DNA of 64,000 nucleotides from Vallitalea guaymasensis (GCF_018141425.1 NZ_CP058561.1:5332001-5396000), one strand, 5' to 3'; positions 29,332 through 39,244 are shown, numbered from the stretch's first letter. Notes: generated by a model from the sequence alone, not told the origin. Numbers and translations are program-made.

Positions 29332-31392
29332 TCACTTGTCCCAATATATATCAATTTTATCTCCTATACCTATCTTTTCCATGTAAGATGCGTTTTTCCC
29401 ATTTATCAAACATACAATTTTGCCCTGTGGATTTTTCAAATCAAAATCAATGTAATTAAAAATATCAACAAATATGTAGGATTTTTTCCCATCCAATAAT
29501 ATCTCATCGCCATTTACATAAACTTTTATTTGTAAAGCATTGTCCACTTCCACTTTTTCTTCTTGTGTAATAGCTGCCTCATTCATAGAAGCACTATTAT
29601 TACTTATATCATCATCCGTATCCTTTACTTGTTCTTCTTCAATTTTAATAGTTATTCTGTCATTTTTATTCACTTTGTATTGAAAAGACTTGATGTCACC
29701 ATTAACATAGATATCAGTATCATCTACACTTATATCCGCAATTTTTAATATGTCAGCAATAGAATAATCTGTATAGATCTTGATATCATCTTTATCAACT
29801 ATACTATAATCCATATTTTTATCTGTGTTATTAACCAGAATCTTATAAGGCAAATTAAGTTTAGTATCATTGATATAAATATTATATGGTTCATATTTAT
29901 CAATTATATCTATAAGCAATAACTTTGGTGTTATTCCATGTTTAGCTTCTCTAAGTATAATATTATCGTTAGCACTAATAGGATGGTTAAGACCTACCAC
30001 TTTATCATTGACAAGTATAACGGCAGGTTCTCCAGTAGTACCTCTTAATTTTTTTTCTTCGCCATTTAACTTATAGTGCAGATCTTTTCCACGTCTACAA
30101 ATAAGATTTTTATGATTAAATCCCTTATAGGCTACTATATCCACTAAAGTTAAATTATTATTGTTGAATATCTTCAATTTCTCACCATTCAAAGAAACAT
30201 TAATAAAATCATTATTATCTTTATTAATGCCACTCAAGCATATACCAACAGGTGTTACCATTTCAGGATTTTTGGAACTTTTATTTTTGAAATATACATT
30301 ATTGAGAACTTCATATCCTCTAAGAGCAACACGTTCATTTGGTAGTTCAAGTTTCTCAGATAATATATTAGTAAATTTCTTAAGCCTTCCTCCACCACCA
30401 ACACAGAAAACTGCATTTGTGGTTTTTCCACCGTTAAGTTCCATTATTTTACTACTTATATTTTCAGCAAGAGAGTCCATAGTTGGTCTTATCTTGTTAT
30501 AAATCTCATCAGAACTGACTTTATGTGTGATTCCCATGATATCTTTGAAAACTATTGTCTTCACCTTATTAAGCTTAAGTTTAATTTTCTCAGCAGTCTC
30601 AAAGTCAACTAAATAATCATGTACAATCTGTTCTGTGATTTCATCACCTGCCATTGGTATCATACCATATGCGATTATACTGCCTTCTTTTGTAATAGCA
30701 ATATCCGATGTACCTGCCCCAATATCAACTAAAGCAATATTCAATAATCTATATTGTTCGGGAATAGCAATATTTATGGCTGCAATTGGTTCTAATGTAA
30801 GACTTGATATTTTTAGATTGCATTTATCAATAACTGAATACAGACTATCTACAACTTCCTGAGGTAAAAATGTTGCAAGTAGATCTACCCCTATTTTATT
30901 ACCTTTATGCCCTTCCAAATTTGAGAATGTATAATCATTTAAATAATATTTAATTACACTATATCCTACACAATGGTATGCATTACCTTCAATTAATTCT
31001 TTGTTTAATTTTTCGTGGGCTTTTTCCATAGCCATAAGTTCTAACAGATGGATATGGTCTTTATTTATTACTTGATTAGTTTCCATTTGTTCTTCCACAT
31101 GAACTTGATAGGTCTTCAAAACTCGTCCTGCGGCAGCGATGCACACGTTTTTCAACTGAAATCCTATTTGCTTTTCCAGTTTTGATTTAACCAAGTTAAC
31201 TGTTTCAGCAACTTTTTCTATATCATGTATCTGTCCATCAATCATAGCTCTTGTATTATGTAAAGCTGTATAATTACCAATTATGTTAAACTTATCGTTG
31301 TCCATGTAACCTACAATTCCTACTATACTTCTAGTTCCTATATCTAGTCCAAAAACATACTCGTTAATATGTAATATCTCTTCTGATGTCAT
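29332..31392 (-). CDS. FtsA/PilM-like actin-fold ATPase with long C-terminal extension
   Basis: A 686-residue protein. Residues about 12-390 are an FtsA-type actin fold: phosphate loop GLDIGTRSIVGIVG, a 1C/SHS2-like region, DIGAGTSDIAI phosphate-2 motif and VGGGGRL adenosine motif. The remaining 300 residues contain small repeated beta-rich units (VYVNGDEI, IYINDTKL, VLVNDKVV), far longer than the FtsA membrane tail. Clostridia often encode such FtsA-like proteins in addition to true ftsA. No ftsZ is nearby. A role in division, pili or sporulation is inferred only. GAGGTG precedes the ATG. Confidence 0.85.
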   Translation of the reverse strand: MTSEEILHINEYVFGLDIGTRSIVGIVGYMDNDKFNIIGNYTALHNTRAMIDGQIHDIEKVAETVNLVKSKLEKQIGFQLKNVCIAAAGRVLKTYQVHVEEQMETNQVINKDHIHLLELMAMEKAHEKLNKELIEGNAYHCVGYSVIKYYLNDYTFSNLEGHKGNKIGVDLLATFLPQEVVDSLYSVIDKCNLKISSLTLEPIAAINIAIPEQYRLLNIALVDIGAGTSDIAITKEGSIIAYGMIPMAGDEITEQIVHDYLVDFETAEKIKLKLNKVKTIVFKDIMGITHKVSSDEIYNKIRPTMDSLAENISSKIMELNGGKTTNAVFCVGGGGRLKKFTNILSEKLELPNERVALRGYEVLNNVYFKNKSSKNPEMVTPVGICLSGINKDNNDFINVSLNGEKLKIFNNNNLTLVDIVAYKGFNHKNLICRRGKDLHYKLNGEEKKLRGTTGEPAVILVNDKVVGLNHPISANDNIILREAKHGITPKLLLIDIIDKYEPYNIYINDTKLNLPYKILVNNTDKNMDYSIVDKDDIKIYTDYSIADILKIADISVDDTDIYVNGDIKSFQYKVNKNDRITIKIEEEQVKDTDDDISNNSASMNEAAITQEEKVEVDNALQIKVYVNGDEILLDGKKSYIFVDIFNYIDFDLKNPQGKIVCLINGKNASYMEKIGIGDKIDIYWDK

Positions 31393-31547
31393 AGCTTAAA
31401 AATCACCTCAAATGCTTATTACAGAAATTTAAAACACATATCTTTATTCTTAATTACTATTTGAATCAATCGATTGCATACATATACATAATATATAATA
31501 ACACATAAATAGAAAAAATCTAGACTTTTATACTTTTTTTAACAAAA

Positions 31548-31579
31548 GAGGATTAGATTCTTTTTGAAAATAATCCCCT
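31548..31579 (-). terminator. Terminator downstream of the oligopeptide-binding protein gene
   Basis: On the minus strand AGGGGATTA (31579-31571) pairs with TAATCCTCT (31556-31548), with one mismatch, followed by TTTGTTAAAAAAAG. Confidence 0.55.
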
Positions 31580-31602
31580 GCCATACACTAGTATTAAATT
31601 TA

Positions 31603-33195
31603 TCATTTAGAAATATATAAATCTTTTATTCCTTTATAATTATTATAGATTGAAGGATTCAAGCTTCCTTTAACTCTATCCTTAGAAATGATTGCAGATG
31701 TTCTGAAAAACAAGCTGAAGTAAGGCAATTCATCTGCAAATAAATTTTTAAATTCATTAGTAGAACTTAATATATCATTATCGTTAATACTTCCAAAAAT
31801 AGTTTCTAAAACTCTATCCATATCTGGATTATTATAAGAAATAAAATTACTACCATTTTCAATTTGAGATGAATGGAAAGCAAATGTAAAATCAGGCACT
31901 ACTGATAATTTCCATTCCCCTAATAATAGGTCAAAATCTTTGTTAACTATTTTTTGGTTATATGTTACATTATCAACCAAATCAATATTTATAATGAAAC
32001 CAACATTCTCTAAAGATTCTTTGATCTTATTCGCAATTCTTAGTCTAAGAGGATTCTCGCTATTAACTAATAACCTTAAACTAGGTTTTTGTTCTTCTCC
32101 ATTAGCATCAGCATAACCAGCTGCAGCAATTAATTCTTTTGATTTATCAGTATCTTTCTCATAAGTAACAGATTCACTTTCATTCAGCCATGATTTTGGA
32201 TGTATTGGATATTCAGTTATATAAGCATGGTCTAAGAATTCATTTTTTATGATATCTTTCCTATCAATTGCATAAGCTATAGACTTTCTGATATTCTTAT
32301 CATTTAATAATGTATTATTAAAATTAAATCCTAAAAATGTATAATAATATGTTGGATACTCTGTCAAAGAAACTCCTTCGGTCTCTGCATAGTCTTGCCA
32401 ATCAAATTTTGTTGGATTTATTATATCAACGATGTTTTGGTTAAAAGCATCTGAATCATTATTTTTATCCCTAGTTATTATGCCTTTTATTTTTTCTACA
32501 TACACTTCACCATTATACCAATTTTCATTGGCTGTAAGATTAAGTTCTTTCATTGTAGTAAAGTCAGCAAATGCATAAGCTCCTGTACCAATTGGTCTCA
32601 TACTATTATCTTCGTTTGATTTATAATGATGTTTAGGTATTATAGGAAAATTCATGGTATATAAAGAAAATGCAAATGGTTGGTCAAAATAAATTTTAAA
32701 AGTATATTGATCCACTGCAGAAGCTCTCTTATAGTTTTTAACATTATTTTTATATATTGAATCTTCAGGTGCAGCTTTTAGAGTTTCTATTGTGTAGATA
32801 ACATCATCAGAATGTAATTCTTCTCCATCATGAAATAAAACATTCTTCTTTAAAGTAATAGTAATGGTAGTTCCAGAATCTGATAATTGATATGAATCCA
32901 CAAGATTAGGAACCGGCTTTTCTTTATCATCTAATTCAAATAAAGAATCAAATACTAGCTTCAATACCTGATCTACAGTTCTATCAGTATTAAGTAATGG
33001 ATTAAGCGTAGATGGATCTCTCATTAACAATTTTAATTCTCCACCAAATTCTGGAGTAGCTTCAACCACTTTCTCTTTTTCGTCTTGTTGATTTACTTGT
33101 GTATTTTCTATAGCATCTTTATCTGTTGTTTTAGTACACCCGCTTAATAGGGAAAAACATAATATCAATAGCATAATTAAAGATAATTTTTTCAT
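31603..33195 (-). CDS. Oligopeptide ABC transporter substrate-binding lipoprotein (SBP family 5)
   Basis: A 530-residue lipoprotein. The signal peptide ends in the lipobox LLSGC (C20). The rest is an SBP_bac_5 fold (TLNPLLNTDRTVDQVLKLVFDSLFE, VLFHDGEELHSDDVIYTIETLK, GTGAYAF). It would capture peptides or nickel-type ligands at the outer membrane face. No permease or ATPase genes adjoin it, so it is an orphan binding protein, or one used by a transporter elsewhere. AGGAGG precedes the ATG. It follows coaE by 18 bases. Confidence 0.92.
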   Translation of the reverse strand: MKKLSLIMLLILCFSLLSGCTKTTDKDAIENTQVNQQDEKEKVVEATPEFGGELKLLMRDPSTLNPLLNTDRTVDQVLKLVFDSLFELDDKEKPVPNLVDSYQLSDSGTTITITLKKNVLFHDGEELHSDDVIYTIETLKAAPEDSIYKNNVKNYKRASAVDQYTFKIYFDQPFAFSLYTMNFPIIPKHHYKSNEDNSMRPIGTGAYAFADFTTMKELNLTANENWYNGEVYVEKIKGIITRDKNNDSDAFNQNIVDIINPTKFDWQDYAETEGVSLTEYPTYYYTFLGFNFNNTLLNDKNIRKSIAYAIDRKDIIKNEFLDHAYITEYPIHPKSWLNESESVTYEKDTDKSKELIAAAGYADANGEEQKPSLRLLVNSENPLRLRIANKIKESLENVGFIINIDLVDNVTYNQKIVNKDFDLLLGEWKLSVVPDFTFAFHSSQIENGSNFISYNNPDMDRVLETIFGSINDNDILSSTNEFKNLFADELPYFSLFFRTSAIISKDRVKGSLNPSIYNNYKGIKDLYISK

Positions 33196-33213
33196 TATTA
33201 TTCCTCCTGTTGA

Positions 33214-33801
33214 CTAGTCTAAATATTTTTTCATCTGATCATAAGTAATATCTAGTGTATTACTATTATCAATTATCACATCAGCATATTTTCTGAATTC
33301 TTCATCTGATAATTGTTTGCTAATTATATTCATAGCTGATTCAGTAGAAATGTTTCTATATTTCAACAACCTCTCAATACGAACATCAATATCACAATAG
33401 ATATACCAATATTCATCTATCAAGGAATATATTTCACCTTCGCCTAAGGCAGTTATTTCTAAGACGATATAAGAATATTTATTTTCATTTTTCAATTTGT
33501 TGATAATATTCGTTATATCCTCATTTATATATGGATGAGTTATTTCTGTTAAATGCTTTAATTCTTTTTCATCAGCAAAAACTAACTTTCCTAGCTTACT
33601 TCTATTAATATTGCCATTATCATCCAAAATATGCTTTCCGAAATGATTTACAATCTTTTTATATGCTTTGCTATCTTTACTAATAACATTATGTGCAATC
33701 TCATCGGCATCAATGATATATGCGTTAAATCTATTTTTAAATAGATTAGATACTTCTGATTTGCCGCTTCCACAACCGCCGATTACTCCAATAATTTTCA
33801 T
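33214..33801 (-). CDS. coaE: Dephospho-CoA kinase
   Basis: A 195-residue P-loop kinase (GVIGGCGSGKSEVS, residues 5-18; DADEIAH). It phosphorylates dephospho-CoA in the last step of coenzyme A synthesis. It lies downstream of polA in the same direction, the classical polA-coaE arrangement (mutM absent here). A ribosome binding site, TTGGAG, precedes the ATG. Confidence 0.95.
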   Translation of the reverse strand: MKIIGVIGGCGSGKSEVSNLFKNRFNAYIIDADEIAHNVISKDSKAYKKIVNHFGKHILDDNGNINRSKLGKLVFADEKELKHLTEITHPYINEDITNIINKLKNENKYSYIVLEITALGEGEIYSLIDEYWYIYCDIDVRIERLLKYRNISTESAMNIISKQLSDEEFRKYADVIIDNSNTLDITYDQMKKYLD

Positions 33802-33894
33802 TCAATCAACTCCAAGATTATACAAATTTTAATTCATGTAATCTTACTACATATTAGAAATTTTTGCAAATTAATACATAATTAGGGAAAAATA

Positions 33895-36564
33895 TTATTT
33901 CGTATCATACCAAGTCATTCCCATATTCATATCAACTTCTAATTTTACACTTATATCAACTGCATTTTCCATTTCTTCTACTAAATATTTTTTTACTAAT
34001 TCAACCTCATCCCTGTGTGCTTCTATTAATAATTCATCGTGTATTTGAAGAATTAATCTTGAACGAAGTTTTTCTGATTTTAGCTTATTGCTAATATTAA
34101 TCATAGCAATTTTAATAACATCAGCGGCACTACCTTGTATAGGTGTATTCATAGCGATTCTCTCACCAAAGGCACGTTGCATGAAATTACTGGAATTAAG
34201 TTCTGGAATTGGTCTTCTCCTATTAAGCATTGTTAGGGAATACCCTCTATTCTTAGCAAACCTTATACAATTATCAAGGTATATCTTTACACTTGGGTAC
34301 TTTTTAAAATATTTATCTATATATTCTTGTGCTTCTTTTCTTGTAATATGGAGATCTTGACTTAAACTAAATGCTCCTATCCCATATACAATTCCAAAGT
34401 TAACAGCTTTTGCATTACTTCTTTGCAAATTGGTTACTTCTTCAAAAGGAATATGAAAAACTTGTGATGCTGTCAATCTATGAATATCTTGATGATTGTT
34501 ATAAGCTTCAATCAACGTTTCATCTTCTGATAGATGTGCTAACAAACGTAATTCTATCTGAGAATAATCCGCATCAATAAAAACATAATCCTCTCTTGGT
34601 ACAAATACCTTTCTTATCTCTCTGCCAATATCCATTCGTATTGGTATGTTTTGAAGATTAGGTTCTATAGAGCTGATTCTACCTGTTGATGTAATAGTTT
34701 GTTTAAAGGTAGAATGAATTCTTGAATCCTCTTTGCCTATATAATCAAATAATCCATCTGCATAGGTAGATTTTAACTTAGTAAGTTGTCTATACTCACT
34801 AATCTTATCAATTATTGGATGCTCACCTCTCAATTTATCCAATACCTCTGCAGCAGTAGAATAACCTGTCTTGGTTTTCTTGATAATAGGCAGTTCCAAT
34901 TTTTCAAATAAGATAACACCAAGTTGTTTGGGGGATTTAATATTAAATTCTTCTCCAGCTAATTCATAGATCTCACTTTCAAGCAAATCTATAATTTTGC
35001 CCAACTTGTCCGAGTATTCATGTAACAATACAGAGTCAACTTTGATACCATAAAACTCCATATCAAATAAGACATAGATTAATGGCATTTCAATATCATA
35101 AAACAATTGATGCATGTTAAGCTCATCAATCATGTCATCTATCTTTTCATAACTATGATAGATAATCGCTGCTAATAAAGAACAATAATTAGTGAACTCT
35201 TCCTCAGGTAGGTCTAAATATGAAATCTTATTTCTACCTTTCCCTAATAGCTCTTCTTCTGATTTAATAATAATCCCCAGGTATTCTTTAGCAATATCAT
35301 CTATATCGTAAGTATCTTTTGTTGGATTGATAGTATAAGCTCCAACAAATGTATCAAAACATATATTTTCACATTTTATATTATACTCACTAAATATGTG
35401 AAGATCATCCTTCAATCCATGAGTAATCTTCTTAATATTTTTATTTTCAAAAATACTTTTTATGGTTTCAAGGACATATGAACTATCAAGTTCATCACTG
35501 CATTTAATAAAATATGATTCCTGTTCATTATAAGCAATACTAATACCGATAATTTTATGATTCTCAGTCACAATATAATATGCTAATGTTTTTTCATTGG
35601 AGATCTTAGGAACAAGCTTGTCTAATTCATCTTTTGTAGATATGGAATGATGGATTACCGATAGTGAGTTATTTTCATCATTACTACCTATAGAAGAATC
35701 AAATTTTTCCAATAAACGTTTGAATTCCAACTTTTTGAATATGGTATATGTCTCTTCATTAAATATGTTATCTATCTTCAAACTATCTTTTTCAAAGTCT
35801 ATTTCACAATCTACACAGATAGTAGCTAATTCCTTACTTAAAATTGCAAGTTCATAATTTTCTTTTAGATTTTTTGATGCTCTAGGTGGCTTTAATTCAT
35901 CAATATGATTATAAGCTTCTTCTATTGAATGATAATTAGTGATAATCTTAATTGCTGTTTTTTCACCGATTCCAGGAACCCCTGGAATATTGTCCGATGA
36001 ATCACCCATTAGCCCTTTCAAATCAATAAATTCTGTAGGAGTAACTCCATAAAGAGCAATAACATCTTCATCAAAATAGTTTTCAGTTGTAGTAGTCCCT
36101 TTTTTAGTCTTTGGAATACTAATTTTAACTTTTTTAGTTGCCAACTGCAATAAATCCCTATCTCCAGATAATACAGTTGTTTCACAACCTGATTTCTCGC
36201 TCTTATTTGCTAATGTTCCAAGTACATCATCAGCTTCATAGCCTTCAACCTCATAAATATTAATATTCATGGCTCTTAATACATCTTTGATTATAGGCAT
36301 TTGCATTCCTAACTCATCTGGCATACCTTTTCTATTGCCCTTATATTCTTTATATTTTTCATGTCGGAATGTAGGTGCTTTAAGATCAAATGCAATGCCG
36401 ATATGTGTTGCACTTTCATCTTTGATTACTTTTAATAGTATATTTACAAAACCTAAGACAGCATTAGTATAAATACCTTCTGAATTAGATAACAAAGGTA
36501 ATCCATAATAAGCTCTATTCATAATACTATTTCCATCAACTAATAGTACTTTATCTTTACTCAT
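33895..36564 (-). CDS. polA: DNA polymerase I
   Basis: An 889-residue family A polymerase. The 5'-3' exonuclease domain (about 1-290) has LLVDGNSIMNRAYY and SGDRDLLQLA. The middle domain (about 310-470) keeps the fold, but the DxE motif of the 3'-5' exonuclease is absent (TLAYYIVTENHKI in that place), so proofreading is lost, as in Bacillus. The polymerase domain has motif A (DADYSQIELR), motif B (RSNAKAVNFGIVYG) and motif C (QIHDELLIE). It processes Okazaki fragments and repair gaps. Upstream of coaE. Confidence 0.97.
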   Translation of the reverse strand: MSKDKVLLVDGNSIMNRAYYGLPLLSNSEGIYTNAVLGFVNILLKVIKDESATHIGIAFDLKAPTFRHEKYKEYKGNRKGMPDELGMQMPIIKDVLRAMNINIYEVEGYEADDVLGTLANKSEKSGCETTVLSGDRDLLQLATKKVKISIPKTKKGTTTTENYFDEDVIALYGVTPTEFIDLKGLMGDSSDNIPGVPGIGEKTAIKIITNYHSIEEAYNHIDELKPPRASKNLKENYELAILSKELATICVDCEIDFEKDSLKIDNIFNEETYTIFKKLEFKRLLEKFDSSIGSNDENNSLSVIHHSISTKDELDKLVPKISNEKTLAYYIVTENHKIIGISIAYNEQESYFIKCSDELDSSYVLETIKSIFENKNIKKITHGLKDDLHIFSEYNIKCENICFDTFVGAYTINPTKDTYDIDDIAKEYLGIIIKSEEELLGKGRNKISYLDLPEEEFTNYCSLLAAIIYHSYEKIDDMIDELNMHQLFYDIEMPLIYVLFDMEFYGIKVDSVLLHEYSDKLGKIIDLLESEIYELAGEEFNIKSPKQLGVILFEKLELPIIKKTKTGYSTAAEVLDKLRGEHPIIDKISEYRQLTKLKSTYADGLFDYIGKEDSRIHSTFKQTITSTGRISSIEPNLQNIPIRMDIGREIRKVFVPREDYVFIDADYSQIELRLLAHLSEDETLIEAYNNHQDIHRLTASQVFHIPFEEVTNLQRSNAKAVNFGIVYGIGAFSLSQDLHITRKEAQEYIDKYFKKYPSVKIYLDNCIRFAKNRGYSLTMLNRRRPIPELNSSNFMQRAFGERIAMNTPIQGSAADVIKIAMINISNKLKSEKLRSRLILQIHDELLIEAHRDEVELVKKYLVEEMENAVDISVKLEVDMNMGMTWYDTK

Positions 36565-36701
36565 AATCTATTCATCCTTACTTTTATTTTGCATCCATTA
36601 AGATACATTAGTTAAATTTTAACTTATCTAGGTAAAACTTCTAGAATAATACTATAAGTTATTATAACAAATGAATACCCAATTAACAATGAATATGAAT
36701 T

Positions 36702-36735
36702 AAAAAAGCAAAGAATAATTATCCTTTGCTTTTTT
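36702..36735 (-). terminator. Rho-independent terminator of the sigma/anti-sigma operon
   Basis: A perfect 12-bp stem (36735-36724 and 36713-36702 on the minus strand) with a 10-nt loop, ending in a run of six T. It starts two bases after the anti-sigma stop codon. Confidence 0.92.
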
Positions 36736-36737
36736 AA

Positions 36738-38150
36738 TTATCTATTTAATTTATTTTTTTGTATTTTTATATAGATCAATGGAATAATCAGTATAATGAT
36801 AATACCTATTATAATTATCCACTCAGTATTCCATTCATTGTTACTTTTATTAGATTCAGGTTCAGATTCTGTTGTAGTAATTTCTACTTGACTATCAAAG
36901 GTCACTGTAGGGCTATTATTGCTTTTTGATTCGCTAAACTCAGTATTAATTTGTTCGCCTTTATCTAATTGCTTATTATCTTTATCCATATTATTGGGTT
37001 CATCATCTATTAAATCTGCTTTATCATCTTTAGTAATACCCTGTATACCATTATCTGGCTCAATGTTTTCTTTGTATAAAGCAGGGTTCTCTGAATTTTC
37101 TTCAGACCCATTAGCACCTTCGGATACACCATCTCCATTTTCAGCAGCCTGAAATTCGAATGTATCTAAATCATCTTCAGTTGTCGTTGCTTCATCTGAT
37201 TCATTTTCATTTTTAGCACCAGGTTCATTCTTAAAAGATTTGCTTCCTAACTCTTCTTTAGGAGTCGCTTCTTTATCACCATAATCTGAAGTAGGTATTT
37301 GCTTAACAGGTGTTGTTTCTTTTGTTGCTTCATCTTTTATATTTTTATCCATTTTATTGGATTTCTCATCTTTTAAATCTCCATTATCCTCTTTAGTGAT
37401 ACCCTGTATACCATTATCTGGCTCAATGTTTTCTTTGTATAAATCAGGCTTCTCTGATTTTTCAGACCTGTTAGCACTTTCAGATATACGCTCTCCATTT
37501 TCAGCTTCTTGAAATTCAAATGTGCCTAGATCATCTTCAGTTGCAGCTGTTTCATCTGATTTATTTTCATTTTTAGCAACAGGATCATTTTTGAAAGATT
37601 TGCTTCCAAACTCTTCTTTAGGAGCCGCTTCTTTATCATGATCTGAAGTAGCTATTTGTTTAACAGGTGCTGCTTCTTTTGTTGCTTCATCTTTTGTTGC
37701 TTCATCTTTTGTTGCTTCATCTCTTGTATCTTTATCCATACTATCTTCTTTGATGGATTCTGTGTTAACGTCATATTGTAATTTGTCATCAGTTATTCTG
37801 TTAATATTAGTTTTACCGATAAACCCAAATACTAATACAATAACAAAAACTGCTGCTACGGCTGTATAATATTTCGTAAATCTGTTAAGTCTATTTATTC
37901 TATTTTCAGCTTGTATATCAGTTAAATTTGTGCTATCTATCTTAACCATTAGATTTTTATGAAAATCTGTTGGTAGCTCTTTCTCTTCATTTATATCATT
38001 AACATTATTAATCATTGTTTGAAGAAAATCAAGTTCTTCTTTGCATTGTTCGCAACTTGCGATATGTTCTTCAAACAATTTTCTTTCTTCTTTAGATAAT
38101 TGGTCGTCAATGTATAACGACATCATTTCTTGAACTTTACTACAATCCAT
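36738..38150 (-). CDS. Anti-sigma factor (zinc-finger HC2) with duplicated acidic linker
   Basis: A 470-residue membrane protein. The N-terminal zf-HC2 domain has H29-x3-C33-x2-C36 (HIASCEQC), the zinc site that holds ECF sigma factors. A membrane segment follows at about 95-112. Next is an acidic, lysine-rich exported region of some 330 residues, with KDEAT micro-repeats (143-158) and two copies of a 121-residue unit. A second membrane segment is at about 443-463, near the C-terminus. It is 23 bases downstream of the sigma gene, so it most likely holds that sigma factor at the membrane. Such a long repeated extracytoplasmic region may act as a wall sensor (inference). Confidence 0.88.
   Translation of the reverse strand: MDCSKVQEMMSLYIDDQLSKEERKLFEEHIASCEQCKEELDFLQTMINNVNDINEEKELPTDFHKNLMVKIDSTNLTDIQAENRINRLNRFTKYYTAVAAVFVIVLVFGFIGKTNINRITDDKLQYDVNTESIKEDSMDKDTRDEATKDEATKDEATKEAAPVKQIATSDHDKEAAPKEEFGSKSFKNDPVAKNENKSDETAATEDDLGTFEFQEAENGERISESANRSEKSEKPDLYKENIEPDNGIQGITKEDNGDLKDEKSNKMDKNIKDEATKETTPVKQIPTSDYGDKEATPKEELGSKSFKNEPGAKNENESDEATTTEDDLDTFEFQAAENGDGVSEGANGSEENSENPALYKENIEPDNGIQGITKDDKADLIDDEPNNMDKDNKQLDKGEQINTEFSESKSNNSPTVTFDSQVEITTTESEPESNKSNNEWNTEWIIIIGIIIILIIPLIYIKIQKNKLNR
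37038..37724 (-). repeat. Tandem 363-bp duplication plus 15-bp microrepeats inside the anti-sigma gene
   Basis: Two direct copies offset by exactly 363 bp (121 codons): for example, ACCCTGTATACCATTATCTG occurs at 37038 and 37401 (plus-strand reading). The copies have diverged but keep frame. Beside them, CTTTTGTTGCTTCAT (15 bp, encoding KDEAT) is repeated three times in tandem at about 37675-37722. Confidence 0.88.
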
Positions 38151-38173
38151 TTTTTAGCCCTCCTTTCACTTAA

Positions 38174-38773
38174 TTAGACGTAAGCATTTTTATTTTGTTC
38201 CTTTTTTTCTATAATTATTTTTTTTAGACTCAACCTTGCTCTGGATATACGCGATTTTACTGTTCCTATAGATATGCCTAATATATCCGCAATATCATCG
38301 TAGGAATACCCTTTTATGTCTCTTAGTATAATAATCATTTTATGTTCCTCTTTTAATTCATTTATAGATTCCCTAATAAATAAGATATTTTCATTTTTGA
38401 TTACTTTCTCTTCTGGAGTCAATCCTTTATCAACAAATTGTTTATGTATCACTCCATCTTGTTGTTCCATGGATTCATCCATAGATTCAACCTTATTATT
38501 TTTTTTCTTTTTTCTATATTCATCAATACAAGTATTAACAGTAATTCTATGTATCCAAGTAGAAAAAGAAGATTTGAAATTGAACTTATCCAATGATTTA
38601 TAAATTTTTATAAAAACTTCTTGTGCCATATCATTAGCATCATGTTCATTACCAAACATTTGGTAAGCAATATTATAGACTCTCTTCTCATATTTTATGA
38701 TTAATTTTTCAAATGCATCTTTATCTCCTTTTTTTGCCTTTTTAATAATGGTTTTTTCCATATCATGTAGCAT
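38174..38773 (-). CDS. ECF-type RNA polymerase sigma factor
   Basis: About 199 residues. It has a sigma region 2 (EKRVYNIAYQMFGNEHDANDMAQEVFIKIY, and FSTWIHRITVNTCIDEYRKKKKNN for -10 recognition) and a region 4 helix-turn-helix (GYSYDDIADILGISIGTVKSRISRAR). It resembles the SigW/RpoE group. The ATG at 38773 has AGGAGG 12 bases upstream; an earlier ATG at 38812 has no site and would put that AGGAGG inside the gene. The anti-sigma gene follows at once. Targets are unknown; autoregulation is usual in this family. Confidence 0.93.
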   Translation of the reverse strand: MLHDMEKTIIKKAKKGDKDAFEKLIIKYEKRVYNIAYQMFGNEHDANDMAQEVFIKIYKSLDKFNFKSSFSTWIHRITVNTCIDEYRKKKKNNKVESMDESMEQQDGVIHKQFVDKGLTPEEKVIKNENILFIRESINELKEEHKMIIILRDIKGYSYDDIADILGISIGTVKSRISRARLSLKKIIIEKKEQNKNAYV

Positions 38774-38986
38774 TTTAAGGTTGTACCTCCTCTCATTGAA
38801 ACCTTTTTTCATTTGTAATGTAATCTAATGCAATCATATTGTAACATGTTTTATTGTTCTAATCATTAATATAAAATATTATTGTTACACATATTCTAAC
38901 AAAAATCCTGAATATGTAAAGTTATTTTTTTCTAGGTGTTTAATATTAACAGAATTTTTAAACTTGTAATTTTTTCAAAAAACATG

Positions 38987-39015
38987 TTGATTTTTTCTTA
39001 AACATGTGGTAATAT
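38987..39015 (+). promoter_or_regulatory. tRNA-Leu promoter
   Basis: TTGATT (38987-38992), 17-bp spacer, TAATAT (39010-39015), 21 bases ahead of the tRNA. Confidence 0.65.
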
Positions 39016-39036
39016 TTATGAGCGTCAGGTGAACAA

Positions 39037-39119
39037 GCGGATGTGGCGGAATGGCAGACGCAGTAGACTCAAAATCTACCGGTGGTAACATCGTGAGGGT
39101 TCGAGTCCCTCCATCCGCA
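39037..39119 (+). tRNA. tRNA-Leu (anticodon CAA)
   Basis: A complete 83-nt cloverleaf. The acceptor stem is GCGGATG / CATCCGC with discriminator A. The anticodon arm is GTAGA-CTCAAAA-TCTAC, so the anticodon is CAA, reading UUG. A long variable arm (GGTGGTAACATCG) is typical of class II leucine tRNA, and the T arm has GGTTCGAGTCC. The 3' CCA is not encoded. Confidence 0.97.
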
Positions 39120-39124
39120 CTTAT

Positions 39125-39167
39125 AAAAAACGTCAATTTATGATTATTCATTAATAGGCGTTTTTTT
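39125..39167 (+). terminator. tRNA-Leu terminator
   Basis: AAAAAACG (39125-39132) can pair with CGTTTTTT around 39159, with a long AT-rich loop that may pair further, ending in seven T. Confidence 0.6.
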
Positions 39168-39244
39168 GTCTATACTAATATTATAACAGAAAACTTACCA
39201 ATCTATCAAAGACATAAAAGATTTTTATTATGAGGAGATTAATT

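Noticed and set aside
37675-37722. CRISPR-like short repeats
   Set aside because: The 15-bp repeats are contiguous, in frame and encode KDEAT; there are no spacers.
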